A DNA stretch of 64,000 nucleotides, taken from Conchiformibius kuhniae DSM 17694 (GTDB lineage Bacteria > Pseudomonadota > Gammaproteobacteria > Burkholderiales > Neisseriaceae). The first letter of the stretch is position 1; each line of letters starts with the position of its first letter. The stretch is from NCBI RefSeq assembly GCF_000428785.1, contig NZ_AUAP01000002.1, forward strand, positions 124,001-188,000. The letters are read 5' to 3'. The notes beneath the pieces were generated by a model. That model saw only the letters and a program-made list of their open reading frames with translations, ran no database searches and was not told the DNA's origin. Below, piece after piece: positions 1 to 8,025 of the stretch. Made by a program: the position numbers and the translations under genes.

Positions 1-1
1 G

Positions 2-85
2 ATTTCCGACACGCCGGGCAAAACCGTTACCGACAACGATACGTTTTTGGCGTATTTGCGGCAGGTGTTTGCGGTGAAAAATTGA
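2..85 (+). CDS. C-terminal end of an unidentified protein (partial)
   Basis: An open frame enters from the left edge and stops at TGA 83-85. It encodes 27 residues ending in RQVFAVKN. Codon use is like that of the neighbouring genes, so it is probably the real end of a plus-strand gene. Too little is present to assign a family. It is followed after about 35 bp by a family A MITE. Confidence 0.45.
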   Translation: MSDTPGKTVTDNDTFLAYLRQVFAVKN

Positions 86-121
86 CAGGTTTTCGTTCCG
101 TTGATTTTTAAGGTTGGGCTA

Positions 122-317
122 AGGCGTGTCATCAATTAATTTTTTATACTGAAAATTCAGTGCAATATAAAAAATCCATCATGCCCGCGCATGCGGGAAT
201 CCACTGTGCAATGCTCGGCAAGCGATGTTTTATCAAGGCTTGTCGTGCTTCGATTTGGATTCCCGCATGCGCGGGAATGACGGCGCAGCGTTTTTTCGGT
301 CAATTGATGACACGCCC
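122..317. repeat. Family A MITE copy 1 (complete)
   Basis: A 196 bp element with inverted ends: AGGCGTGTCATCAATTA on the left and AATTGATGACACGCCC on the right. It is flanked by TA at 120-121 and 318-319, which suggests a TA target duplication. Inside are two dRS3-like arms, ATTCCCGC/GCGGGAAT type, in opposite orientation around 190-280. The right-hand TA is also the start of the aroQ stop codon (TAG read on the minus strand). Confidence 0.85.
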
Positions 318-754
318 TAATGGTGCAGATAGTCGATGCAAAACAGCAATGCCGCTTCGTAGCCGAAAGTGCCCAGTCCGGCAATCACGCCAACGGCTTG
401 GTCGGACAAATAGGAGTGGTGGCGGAACGGTTCGCGGGCATAAACGTTGGATACATGCACTTCCACAAAGGGAATGCACACGGCAGCGAGGGCATCGCGC
501 AGGGCGATGCTGCTGTGGGTATATGCGCCCGCGTTCAAGATAATCATGTCGGTATTGCCGCGCAGGGCGTGGACGGTGTCGATGAGTGCGCCTTCGCCGT
601 TGTGCTGGTGGTGCGACAGGGCAACGTTGTGTTTGCCGGCGATGCCGTCCAAGCGGGCGGAAATGTCTGCCAGCGTTGCCGAGCCGTACAGGTGCGGTTC
701 GCGTGTGCCGAGCAGGTTGAGATTCGGGCCGTTGATGATGGCGATGTTTTTCAT
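317..754 (-). CDS. aroQ: 3-dehydroquinate dehydratase, type II (AroQ)
   Basis: AroQ converts 3-dehydroquinate to 3-dehydroshikimate in the shikimate pathway, in the cytoplasm. The 145-residue protein has the usual size of type II enzymes. It begins MKNIAIINGPNLNLLGTREP, the hallmark N-terminus, and carries the lid region (SHHQHNGEGALID), the NAGAYTHSSIAL stretch and VEVHVSNVYAREPFRHHSYL near the C-terminus. The ATG at 754 is chosen because it matches the family start and has AAGGA a few bases upstream; the open frame runs further up without similarity. The stop codon TAG is completed by the first G of a family A MITE, so the element lies flush against the gene. Confidence 0.96.
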   Translation of the reverse strand: MKNIAIINGPNLNLLGTREPHLYGSATLADISARLDGIAGKHNVALSHHQHNGEGALIDTVHALRGNTDMIILNAGAYTHSSIALRDALAAVCIPFVEVHVSNVYAREPFRHHSYLSDQAVGVIAGLGTFGYEAALLFCIDYLHH

Positions 755-825
755 CAAAATTCCTTTTCGGTTTAAAATTTTGCTGTTTGCGGGGGGAAAA
801 TCGGCTTGTGTGCGGACGGGGCGGG

Positions 826-895
826 ACGTGTCATCAACTGGCACGGTGGTTTTATATTGATTTTCCGCATGAAAATGCACACGATGATGCGCCCC
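826..895. repeat. Decayed family A MITE remnant
   Basis: GACGTGTCATCAACTGG at the left and a weak ATGATGCGCCCC-like end at the right resemble the MITE termini, with a TTTTATATTGATTTT stretch as in complete copies. The dRS3-like arms are missing, so this would be an internally deleted copy. A degraded family B repeat may precede it (about 765-825). Confidence 0.4.
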
Positions 896-961
896 AATTC
901 TGTCCGCTTCGGGGCAATGTATGGGCAATGATGATTTTACGCCGTTTTTTTAAAGGATGCC

Positions 962-2527
962 ATGATGTTTGTGTGGGCTTGGGCAGCGCCGCCGTCTGTG
1001 GACGGGATTGCGGCGGTGTTGGCGCGGGTGCGGCAGCGTCCCCTGCATTTGCTGCTGTGTTTTGACGGTGCGCCGCCGCGTTATTCCGAAGCGGGCGCAG
1101 GTGCGCCGGTGTGGCAAGGGCGTTTGCACGCGCTGACGCGTTGCGCCCAAAATGTGGCGGCTTCCGTGCCGGCAGAGCTGGCGGACGGTGTGTGGCTGCG
1201 GCTGATGCCGCGCCGTTGTGCCGAACGTTGGCAAGAATACGCCGGTGCGCCGGTGCATTGGGCGGACGAGCCTGTCGCGCAAACCGCGCCCGTGCGGGAA
1301 AAGGTGTGGCTGAGCGTGCCGCCGGTTGCGCCCGTGCAAGGGGTGGCGGTGGTCGGGGCGGGGATTGCGGGGGCGGCAACGGCGTATGAGCTGGCACGGC
1401 ACGGCGTGGCGGTAACGGTGTTGGAAGCGGCAAATGCGCCCGCATCGGCGGCGTCGGGCAACCGTCAGGGCTTGTTGTATGCCAAAATTTCCGCCCACGC
1501 CACTTGCCAAACGGAATTGTTGTTGGCGGGCTACGGTTACAGCCGTTATCTGCTGGAAACGCTGTTGCCCGATGGCGAAGCATGGGGCGGGGCAGGGGTG
1601 TTGCATTTGGATTTTGACGACCGGGAAGCCCGCCGCCACCGCCAATTGGCGGCGCACGTTCATCATGCCCATCTGTACCGTGCGGTGTCGGCGGCGGAAG
1701 CCGCGCAGATTGCGGGCGTACCTGTTGCCCACAATGCCCTGTATTGGCAACAGGGCGTGTGGCTGAACCCCGCCGCGCTGGTGTCGGCGCTGTTGGCGCA
1801 AAAGGGCATTGAAACGCATACGCAAACGCGCTTGTGCCAAGCGGAACGTGTCGGCGGCATGTGGCATCTGCACACCACGCGCGGCAGCTTTCAGGCATCG
1901 CATCTGGTTTTGTGCGGCGGTGCGGACAGCGTGCGTCTGCCTTTTGTCGGCGATTTGCCCTTGCGCCTGATACGCGGACAAAGCGCATCGGCACGCGCCA
2001 CCCCCGCCAGCCGCACACTGAAAGCCGCTTTGTCGGGTGCGGGCTACATCGCCCCCGCATGGCGCGATGCCCATACCTACGGCGCAAGCTTCGTCCCCAA
2101 CGATGCCGATACCGCGTGGCGCGACAGCGAACACGCCCACAACCGCCGTTTGTTGGCGCAATTGAATCCGTTTTTGGCACGGCAATTGGGCGCAACCGAC
2201 ACGGGCGGACACGCTGCCGTGCGCTGCGACAGCCGCGACCATCTGCCCGTTGTCGGCGCGGTGGGCGATGCTGCTGCCATGCGCCAAAGCTATGCCGCGC
2301 TGGCAAAAGACAAAAATCTGTCCCAACATACCCCTTGTCCCTACGTGCCGAATGTGTGGACAAACACCGCACACGGCAGTCGCGGACTGATTACCGCGCC
2401 CGTGTGTGCCGCCGAAACAGCCGCGCAAATACTCGGCTTGCCGCACGTATTGTCGGCACGGCTGCGCCACGCCCTGCACCCCAACCGCCTTATCATTGGC
2501 GACATCGTGCGCGGCAAAACGGCATAA
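962..2527 (+). CDS. mnmC: FAD-dependent cmnm5s2U34 oxidoreductase, MnmC C-terminal-domain type
   Basis: The 521-residue protein has an FAD-binding DAO fold starting near residue 125 (VVGAGIAGAATAYELARHG, a GxGxxG motif) and the SGNRQGLLYAK and LPLRLIRGQ regions typical of the MnmC oxidase. MnmC(C) removes the carboxymethyl group from cmnm5s2U34 in tRNA. Bifunctional MnmC also has an N-terminal methyltransferase domain (MnmD). Here only about 115 residues precede the FAD domain, without a recognisable SAM-binding glycine motif, so the methyltransferase is absent or replaced. ATG 962 and ATG 965 are both possible after AAAGGA. It converges on an XRE regulator across a shared terminator. Confidence 0.85.
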   Translation: MMFVWAWAAPPSVDGIAAVLARVRQRPLHLLLCFDGAPPRYSEAGAGAPVWQGRLHALTRCAQNVAASVPAELADGVWLRLMPRRCAERWQEYAGAPVHWADEPVAQTAPVREKVWLSVPPVAPVQGVAVVGAGIAGAATAYELARHGVAVTVLEAANAPASAASGNRQGLLYAKISAHATCQTELLLAGYGYSRYLLETLLPDGEAWGGAGVLHLDFDDREARRHRQLAAHVHHAHLYRAVSAAEAAQIAGVPVAHNALYWQQGVWLNPAALVSALLAQKGIETHTQTRLCQAERVGGMWHLHTTRGSFQASHLVLCGGADSVRLPFVGDLPLRLIRGQSASARATPASRTLKAALSGAGYIAPAWRDAHTYGASFVPNDADTAWRDSEHAHNRRLLAQLNPFLARQLGATDTGGHAAVRCDSRDHLPVVGAVGDAAAMRQSYAALAKDKNLSQHTPCPYVPNVWTNTAHGSRGLITAPVCAAETAAQILGLPHVLSARLRHALHPNRLIIGDIVRGKTA

Positions 2528-2530
2528 CAA

Positions 2531-2560
2531 AACCGTTCTGCCGGCAAGAGCAGAACGGTC
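2531..2560. terminator. Terminator between mnmC and the XRE gene
   Basis: ACCGTTCTGC and GCAGAACGGT form a perfect 10 bp stem. It is followed by CAAAA on the plus side and by TTTTGTT on the minus side. Placed between convergent genes, it can serve both, and serves the minus strand best. Confidence 0.7.
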
Positions 2561-2573
2561 AAAATACAGCGCA

Positions 2574-3029
2574 CTATTTGGCTTGGGACAATTTGAGCAG
2601 TGCAATCATCTCTTGCGCCATTGCCACTTGATTTTTCAAGGTTTGAATTTGCTCGTTTTGTTGGTGGATTTGTGCTTGTTTTTCTGCCAACAGCTCATTT
2701 TGATGCTTGATTTGCGACATCAGCTTTTCCACTTCCGCATCGCCCGCCACATAATAATAACTGGAATGAAACATCGGCGGCGATTGGCTGATGGGCGACT
2801 GATTATCAGGGATTTGATAAACGGGCATTTTGCCTTCCACCGACAACAAAGTTTTTAAATCCATACCGAAAACTTTGGCAATTTCTGCCAATTTATCCAC
2901 ATTCATTCCGCTTTCACCGCGCTCCAATTTGCTGTAATTACCCGTTGTCATGTTTAATTTTTTCGCCATTTGTTCTTGAGAAAGGTTCTTGCATTCGCGC
3001 ACAGTGCGGATTTGTTCCAAAATATTCAT
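2574..3029 (-). CDS. XRE-family regulator with C-terminal coiled coil
   Basis: About 151 residues. Residues 1-60 form an XRE/Cro helix-turn-helix (QEQMAKKLNMTTGNYSKLERG). The last 50 or so residues are rich in E, K and Q with heptad-like spacing (QNELLAEKQAQIHQQNEQ) and probably form a dimerising coiled coil. ATG 3029 is preferred over TTG 3032 because AAGGA lies 6 nt upstream of it. A family B repeat lies directly upstream and includes this ribosome-binding region. The gene is divergent from an orphan secreted protein gene that it may regulate; that link is inference. Confidence 0.85.
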   Translation of the reverse strand: MNILEQIRTVRECKNLSQEQMAKKLNMTTGNYSKLERGESGMNVDKLAEIAKVFGMDLKTLLSVEGKMPVYQIPDNQSPISQSPPMFHSSYYYVAGDAEVEKLMSQIKHQNELLAEKQAQIHQQNEQIQTLKNQVAMAQEMIALLKLSQAK

Positions 3030-3045
3030 CAAAATTCCTTTTTTG

Positions 3046-3167
3046 GTTTGAAACCCCGCAGTTTACGGCGGTAAAATGGATTTTTTATTCGGTCGGGGCG
3101 TAACCCCGTCCGAATTAGGGTAAGGCATAGAGCTGTGTTTTATGTGCAGCCCTGTGAGTTGAAACAT
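3046..3167. repeat. Family B repeat copy 1
   Basis: About 120 bp starting TTTGAAACCCCGCAGTTTACGG and ending GTGCAGCCCTGTGAGTTGAAACAT. Closely matched by copies at 36746-36870 and 48051-48170. Two hairpin-forming motifs are shared: CGCAGTTTACGGCGG near the left end and AGCTGTG...GTGCAGCC near the right end. It fills much of the 323 bp gap between the divergent genes. The remaining 3168-3352 is A+T-richer, as expected of a promoter region. Confidence 0.75.
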
Positions 3168-3352
3168 GGCAATAATGTTCCAAGTGAGTTGAGCGGGAAT
3201 CGATACAAACACATCTTAATCGGGTGGGTGAATGGTTTGATTTTGGTGGTTCGTTTCCTGTTCAACATGGTATTTTATCTATATGATTGATAACAGCAAC
3301 AGAGATATCTGTTGTCGTCAAACTCTAATCCATCTTAACAAAGGAAATGATG

Positions 3353-3880
3353 ATGCGCAAGTTTTTTTCAAAAGCATTGGCAGTGGTCGTGTTGGGTGCG
3401 GTAACGGTGGCGCCAGCAGTAGCAAATGATATTGATGACGTTTTTTACACTACATCTTATTCTCTTGATAATAAGTTTTCAGGTGCACGGACATTTAGTA
3501 TTCAATTCGACCGTGCTGTGCATTCGGCGGTGATTCACATTACAGGGATTTTTCATGGAAAATGTTTGAGAACACGCAAATCATATGCGATGAATTACGA
3601 AAACCCATCTCAAGAAACCAATACATCTGGCGGTAATGTTAATGCGCAGTATGGCGGATTGAGTGCAGGCTACCACAGCCAAGCAACTTTAATGCAGAAC
3701 AGACCTGCACGTTTTGTATTTAAAAAGGATTTGCCATTGCGTGCAGTTAAATACAATATTGTTTTCGTTCGCAATGGTCAAGTACGAAGCACAGGTTGGC
3801 TGCCCTATGATGGCATCGACCCTCGGAATGGCGGTTGCATTTACAATGTGGGTGTGCGCAAGAGCAGCAAAGCACCTTAA
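3353..3880 (+). CDS. Secreted protein of unknown function
   Basis: About 175 residues with a clear Sec signal peptide (RKFFSKALAVVVLGAVTVAPAVAND, cleavage probably after AVA). The mature part has two Cys residues and stretches suggesting a beta-rich fold (FSGARTFSIQFDRAVHSAVI). No family was recognised. Of three consecutive ATGs (3347, 3350, 3353), 3353 has the best spacing (7 nt) from AAGGA at 3341. Base composition is visibly less G+C-rich than that of neighbouring genes, which suggests recent acquisition. It has its own terminator and lies divergent from an XRE regulator. Confidence 0.75.
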   Translation: MRKFFSKALAVVVLGAVTVAPAVANDIDDVFYTTSYSLDNKFSGARTFSIQFDRAVHSAVIHITGIFHGKCLRTRKSYAMNYENPSQETNTSGGNVNAQYGGLSAGYHSQATLMQNRPARFVFKKDLPLRAVKYNIVFVRNGQVRSTGWLPYDGIDPRNGGCIYNVGVRKSSKAP

Positions 3881-3902
3881 ATTACAGGTGGTTTGAATGT
3901 TG

Positions 3903-3936
3903 AAACGGAATGAGCTCGGGCTTGTTCCGTTTTTGT
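3903..3936 (+). terminator. Rho-independent terminator
   Basis: AAACGGAA...TTCCGTTT stem followed by TTTGTTT, just downstream of the secreted-protein gene. Confidence 0.75.
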
Positions 3937-4017
3937 TTGGTGTGCGGATAGTGCGTTCTGATTGTTCATTCTGCAGAAAACGCGCTACCATCGTTTTTTT
4001 AGCTTTTCCGAAAAATA

Positions 4018-4863
4018 ATGATGTTTTGGCAAACCACCCGTTTTCAAATTGACCTGTCCGCGCCCAAAATCATGGGCATCGTCAATCTCACCCCCGACTC
4101 GTTTTCCGATGGCGGAAGGTATTCCGCCGACCCCGCCGCCGCGCTGCGCCACGCCGAGCAACTGCTGCAGGACGGCGCGGACATTCTGGACATCGGCGGC
4201 GAATCCACCCGCCCCGATGCGCTGCCCGTGCCGCCCGATGAAGAATGGCGGCGCATCGCCCCCGTGCTGGCGGAAGTGTCGCGCTGGAACGTGCCGGTGA
4301 GCGTGGACACGCGGCGCACGGCGGTAATGCGGCAGGCGTTGGACGCGGGTTTTGCCGACATCATCAACGATGTTCAGGCTTTGGAAGACGAAGGCGCGTT
4401 GCCCCTGCTGGCGCGGCACGCGGCGGGCGTGTGCCTGATGCACATGCGCGGGCAGCCGCAAACCATGCAGCACAATCCGCATTACCACGATGTGGTCGGC
4501 GAAGTGGCGGGCTATTTGCACGACCGCGTGCGGGCGTGTAGCGAAGCGGGCATCGCCGCGCCGCGCCTGATGTTGGACGTGGGTTTCGGTTTCGGCAAAA
4601 CTTTGGCGCACAACGTGGATTTGCTGCGCTCGCTGCCCGAGCTGGCGGCGGCGTGCGGCGGTTTGCCGGTGCTGGCGGGGGTGTCGCGCAAACGCATGAT
4701 TGGCGAAATCACGGGGCGCGGCGTGCCGGCGGAACGGGTTTCGGGCAGTGTGGCGGCGGCGCTGTTTGCGGCGGAACGCGGTGCGGCGGTACTGCGCGTG
4801 CACGATGTGCGCGAAACGGCAGACGCGCTCAAAGTTTGGCGGGCGTTGTGCGGCGGTACTTGA
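4018..4863 (+). CDS. folP: Dihydropteroate synthase
   Basis: FolP joins p-aminobenzoate to 6-hydroxymethyl-dihydropterin diphosphate in folate synthesis and is the sulfonamide target. The 281-residue protein has all the family signatures: MGIVNLTPDSFSDGG near residue 20, DILDIGGESTRPDA near 60, SVDTRR near 100, DIINDV, LMHMRG, and LDVGFGFGKT near 190, followed by AGVSRKRMIG. Length is normal. ATG 4018 and 4021 are both possible. The gene converges on the exonuclease gene with only 30 bp between stop codons. Confidence 0.97.
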   Translation: MMFWQTTRFQIDLSAPKIMGIVNLTPDSFSDGGRYSADPAAALRHAEQLLQDGADILDIGGESTRPDALPVPPDEEWRRIAPVLAEVSRWNVPVSVDTRRTAVMRQALDAGFADIINDVQALEDEGALPLLARHAAGVCLMHMRGQPQTMQHNPHYHDVVGEVAGYLHDRVRACSEAGIAAPRLMLDVGFGFGKTLAHNVDLLRSLPELAAACGGLPVLAGVSRKRMIGEITGRGVPAERVSGSVAAALFAAERGAAVLRVHDVRETADALKVWRALCGGT

Positions 4864-4893
4864 CCGAATGGCAGAACCGCCGCCGTTGCCGTT

Positions 4894-5694
4894 TTATGCC
4901 TGTCCGTCCCACGCGGCGGCAAATTCCGCCCAATGGGCTTTGCTTGCCGCCAGTTCGCCGATGTGCTGTTTGAACATCTGCACTTCGGCGTGGTAGGCGG
5001 TTTCGTCCAAGCGTCCGCTTATCAGGCAAAAACGCAGGTACATCAGATAGGTATTGGCGGCATCGGTTTCGCAGTAGTCGCGGATTTCGTGGATTTTGCC
5101 GTCTTGGTGGGCTTGGCGCACTTGGCTGCCGTCCATGCCCAGCTTGCCCGGAAAGCCGCACAGTTTGGCAATGTCGTCCAAAGGCACGGCGGCGCGTCCG
5201 TTGTACAGGGAAAGCACGTCCATCAGGTCGCAATGGCGGTGGTGGTAGCGGCTGATGTAGTTGTTCCATTTGAAATCGCGGCTGTCGGCAAAGCGCCCTT
5301 CGCCGGTGTCCCAGTAGCGGGCGGCGTTGATGCCGTGCATCAGGGCGCGGTAGTGCAAAACGGGCAGGTCGAAGCCGCCGCCGTTCCAACTGACCAGTTG
5401 CGGCGTGTATTTGTCGAACAGGCTGAAAAATTTGCCGATGATTTGGGCTTCATCGTCTTCGGGGCTGCCGATGGCGGCGATGTGGATTTTGCCGTTCCAG
5501 CGCAAACAGCAGGCAACGGCAACGATGCGGTGCAGGTGCAGGGGCAGGAAATCTTTGCCGGTGCGGGCGCGGCACTGCTGTAGGGCGTATTCGGCGGTTT
5601 CCGTGTCGTTCAGATGCCCGGGCAAGCCGTTGAGCAGGCGCACGGCGCGGGTGTCGGGAACGGTTTCGATGTCGAAAGCGAGAATCGGGGTCAT
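4894..5694 (-). CDS. PolB-like 3'-5' exonuclease (DEDDy type)
   Basis: 266 residues. It matches the predicted 3'-5' exonuclease family related to the proofreading domain of B-family DNA polymerases. DEDDy motifs are visible: FDIETVPD (Exo I) near residue 6, SWNGGGFDLPVL (Exo II) near 110, and YCETDAANTYLMYLRF (Exo III, with Tyr and Asp) near 215. It probably trims single-stranded or mismatched DNA ends; the exact role is unknown. The start at 5694 gives the family N-terminus MTPILAFD. A longer frame upstream on this strand is only a shadow of dsbC. Confidence 0.85.
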   Translation of the reverse strand: MTPILAFDIETVPDTRAVRLLNGLPGHLNDTETAEYALQQCRARTGKDFLPLHLHRIVAVACCLRWNGKIHIAAIGSPEDDEAQIIGKFFSLFDKYTPQLVSWNGGGFDLPVLHYRALMHGINAARYWDTGEGRFADSRDFKWNNYISRYHHRHCDLMDVLSLYNGRAAVPLDDIAKLCGFPGKLGMDGSQVRQAHQDGKIHEIRDYCETDAANTYLMYLRFCLISGRLDETAYHAEVQMFKQHIGELAASKAHWAEFAAAWDGQA

Positions 5695-5910
5695 GGTTTG
5701 GGGGGGCGGGTTGGCAAAAAGGCGATTGTGGCACGCGGCGGCGGCGCTGAAAAGGCGCGGATAAAAAATTGTGTTAAATTTGGCAAATGGCGTGCCGCTT
5801 TCGGGCATAATGCGCGGTTTGAATCCGAAAAGCCCTTGCCGGCGCGTTGCGGTTGCCGTGAACGGCAAATCGGGCATGCCGGCAATGCCCGTAAACCGAA
5901 AGGAATGTCG

Positions 5911-6717
5911 ATGTTGAAAACCACCCCGTCCCTGCGTGTTCTGATTCCCGCCCTCGTGTTGGCGATGGCGGCGTGCGGCGACGTGCCGGCCGCACCCAAA
6001 GCCGCTTCCGCCGCCAAAAGCGCGCCCGCCGCCGCAGGCGAAGGCGTTGCCGCCGCCACCGCGCAAACCATCGTCCGCACGCTGGAAAAAAATTATGCCG
6101 AACAAGGCTTGAAAATCAAAAGCGTCCATGCCACGCCGATGAAAGACGTGTACGAAGTCGTTACCGACAGCCGTCAGGTGGTTTATACCGATGCTGCGGG
6201 CGAATACATGATTGTCGGCGATTTGATTCGCACCAAAGACGGCACGAGCCTGACCGAAGAACGCCGTGCCGAATTGAGCGCGATTGATTTTTCCAAACTG
6301 CCTTTGAACAAAGCGGTAAAAGAAGTGCGCGGCAACGGCAAAGACAAAGTGGTGGTGTTTTCCGACCCCGATTGCCCGTTCTGCAAACGTTTGGAAGGCG
6401 AATTTGCCAAAATGACGGACGTTACCATTTACAGCTTTCTGATGCCGATTCCCACGCTGCACCCGCGCGCCTATCAAAAATCGGTGCAGATTTGGTGCCA
6501 GCCCGACCGCACCCAAGCGTGGACGGACTGGATGCGTAAAGGCAAAAACCCGCCGAAAGTCGCCGATTGTAAAAATCCGATTGAAGACGTGATGAATTTG
6601 GGCTTGGAATACGGCTTCAACGGCACGCCCACCATGGTGTTCCCCAACGGCAAGGTGCAAAGCGGTTACGCGCCCATGCCGCAGTTGGCACAGTTGATTC
6701 AAGCCAACCAGAAATAA
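5911..6717 (+). CDS. dsbC: DsbC-type disulfide isomerase, probable lipoprotein
   Basis: 268 residues. The N-terminus has a hydrophobic signal ending in LAMAAC (Cys 22), close to a lipobox, so the protein is probably a lipid-anchored periplasmic isomerase. A low-complexity Ala/Pro/Lys linker follows, then the DsbC dimerisation region and a thioredoxin fold with CPFC at residues 155-158 (FSDPDCPFCKRL) and a cis-Pro region (NGTPTMVFPNG). It reshuffles wrong disulfides in exported proteins. ATG 5911 is chosen because AGGA ends 6 nt upstream; ATG 5905 is too close. It is followed by a strong terminator. Confidence 0.92.
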   Translation: MLKTTPSLRVLIPALVLAMAACGDVPAAPKAASAAKSAPAAAGEGVAAATAQTIVRTLEKNYAEQGLKIKSVHATPMKDVYEVVTDSRQVVYTDAAGEYMIVGDLIRTKDGTSLTEERRAELSAIDFSKLPLNKAVKEVRGNGKDKVVVFSDPDCPFCKRLEGEFAKMTDVTIYSFLMPIPTLHPRAYQKSVQIWCQPDRTQAWTDWMRKGKNPPKVADCKNPIEDVMNLGLEYGFNGTPTMVFPNGKVQSGYAPMPQLAQLIQANQK

Positions 6718-6737
6718 AATCCGTTTGCCAACGCCCT

Positions 6738-6771
6738 GCCCGCCGTGCCGAAAACGGCGGGCGGTTTTTTT
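6738..6771 (+). terminator. Terminator of dsbC
   Basis: GCCCGCCGT...ACGGCGGGC stem followed by GGTTTTTTT. It overlaps the last codons of the convergent XRE gene. Confidence 0.88.
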
Positions 6772-7144
6772 ATGTTTGCGCCCGTTTCAGGCGTGTGGCA
6801 AAGGCGGCGGCGAAGTCCAACAGCAATTCGCAATCGTTTGCGTCCAAGCCGTCCAACAATTGCGCCAACCGGTGTGCGGCGGGGTTTGCGGACGCGGGCA
6901 GTGGCGCGGGCATGCTGTCCGACAAAAAATCGTATACCGTGCAATCAAACAGTTGTGCAAATTCCAGCAGCCGTAAAATATTCGGCACAATCAAGCCGCG
7001 TTCGATGCGTGAAACGGTTTCGCTGCCGATATTGAGCATTTCGGCAATGTGTTCTTGCGTGTGTCCGCTTGCGCGGCGGCGGCGGGCGATGGCTTGACCG
7101 ATGCGGCGGCTGACGGCATCGGGGTTTTCCAAAATCGGCGTCAT
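6770..7144 (-). CDS. XRE-family transcriptional regulator
   Basis: 124 residues. Residues 10-70 are a helix-turn-helix (IAEMLNIGSETVSRIERGL). The rest is helical and acidic, with no effector domain recognised. ATG 7144 is chosen as the most downstream start that keeps the whole HTH; the frame extends a further 16 codons upstream. It is divergent from the Excalibur protein gene with an A+T-rich intergenic region containing TATAAT at 7251-7256, so it may control that gene. That is inference. Confidence 0.8.
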   Translation of the reverse strand: MTPILENPDAVSRRIGQAIARRRRASGHTQEHIAEMLNIGSETVSRIERGLIVPNILRLLEFAQLFDCTVYDFLSDSMPAPLPASANPAAHRLAQLLDGLDANDCELLLDFAAAFATRLKRAQT

Positions 7145-7309
7145 GCACGGGATTCCTGCGGTGCGAATGGGCGCATGGTCGTTGAGAAGCACGCTTTGTT
7201 TAAGGTATTTAAAATACGAATTTTGGGTTTTAAGCAGAGAAATTAGGCTTTATAATACGATTTTCAAAACGAAGTTTCCCCGTAGAACGGGAAAACAGAA
7301 AGGTCGGAC

Positions 7310-7603
7310 ATGAATAAGTGGACAATGACGGTGCTGATTGCGTTGGGCTTGATTTGGTATGTTTTCGGGCGCGGGCAGGAGGGGGAGCGGGCGGGAGACG
7401 GGCAGATGCACGCGGTGGCAACGCGGCATGTGTCGAGCACGCCGCCGCCCGCTCTCCGGCAGCCATTTCGTTGTGATGGACGAACCCATTGTTCGCACAT
7501 GACTTCTTGCGAAGAAGCCAAATTTTTTCTGCAAAATTGTCCGAATGTGAAAATGGACGGTAACGGCGACGGCATTCCCTGCGAACGGCAATGGTGTCAT
7601 TGA
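7310..7603 (+). CDS. Excalibur calcium-binding domain protein
   Basis: 97 residues: an N-terminal membrane anchor or signal (MTVLIALGLIWYVFG), a variable linker, then an Excalibur domain at the C-terminus (CSHMTSCEEAKFFLQNCP, then DGNGDGIPCE). The DxDxDG loop resembles an EF-hand and probably binds calcium; the Cys residues probably form disulfides outside the cytoplasm. The role is unknown; such domains are often fused to nucleases or envelope proteins. AAAGG sits 6 nt before the ATG. Confidence 0.85.
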   Translation: MNKWTMTVLIALGLIWYVFGRGQEGERAGDGQMHAVATRHVSSTPPPALRQPFRCDGRTHCSHMTSCEEAKFFLQNCPNVKMDGNGDGIPCERQWCH

Positions 7604-7671
7604 GCGCGGTGCTGTACCGTTGCGGCGATTGCCGCTACAATAGCCAATCTTTTTACCGATTGGAATAAACA

Positions 7672-8022
7672 ATGATTGCCAAACAGCTTTTTGAAGACCT
7701 TGCCGCGAAATTGGGTGAGACGATTGCCAACAGCCCCGCCAAGGATTTGGAAAAAAATGCCAAAGCCATGCTCGGCGGGGCGTTGGCAAAAATGGACGTG
7801 GTTACCCGCGAGGAGTTTGACATCCAGCAGCAGGTGCTGATTAAAACCCGTACCAAGTTGGGCGAATTGGAAGCGCGTTTGGCGGCGTTGGAAGCGGCGC
7901 AAACGCCCGCAGCCGGTGCGCTTGCCGCTTTGCCCGAAGCGCCGTCTGCCGAGGCGGTGGCGCAGCCGGAGGCTTTGCACGACGGGGTTCGCAGCAGCAA
8001 CGGGGCGGACGGCGGCGTGTAA
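7672..8022 (+). CDS. ubiK: UbiK-family ubiquinone biosynthesis accessory factor
   Basis: 116 residues. The first 80 match the UbiK/YqiC (BMFP) family: amphipathic N-terminal helix (KQLFEDLAAKLGETI), TREEFDIQQQVLIKTRTKL, then a Leu/Glu-rich coiled coil (LEARLAALEA). UbiK promotes efficient aerobic ubiquinone synthesis and forms trimers with membrane-fusogenic behaviour. The last 35 residues are Ala/Pro-rich and poorly conserved. Only 3 nt separate its stop from comM, so the two are probably cotranscribed. Confidence 0.88.
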   Translation: MIAKQLFEDLAAKLGETIANSPAKDLEKNAKAMLGGALAKMDVVTREEFDIQQQVLIKTRTKLGELEARLAALEAAQTPAAGALAALPEAPSAEAVAQPEALHDGVRSSNGADGGV

Positions 8023-8025
8023 AAG

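Noticed and set aside
160..310. Paired ATTCCCGC...GCGGGAAT repeats that could be mistaken for a CRISPR array
   Set aside because: Each element has only two arms in inverted orientation, a shared spacer and MITE ends, and no cas genes are present.
4894..6702. Long minus-strand frame joining the exonuclease to a 336-residue upstream extension
   Set aside because: The upstream part is antisense to dsbC and has no family features. The exonuclease start at 5694 fits its family.
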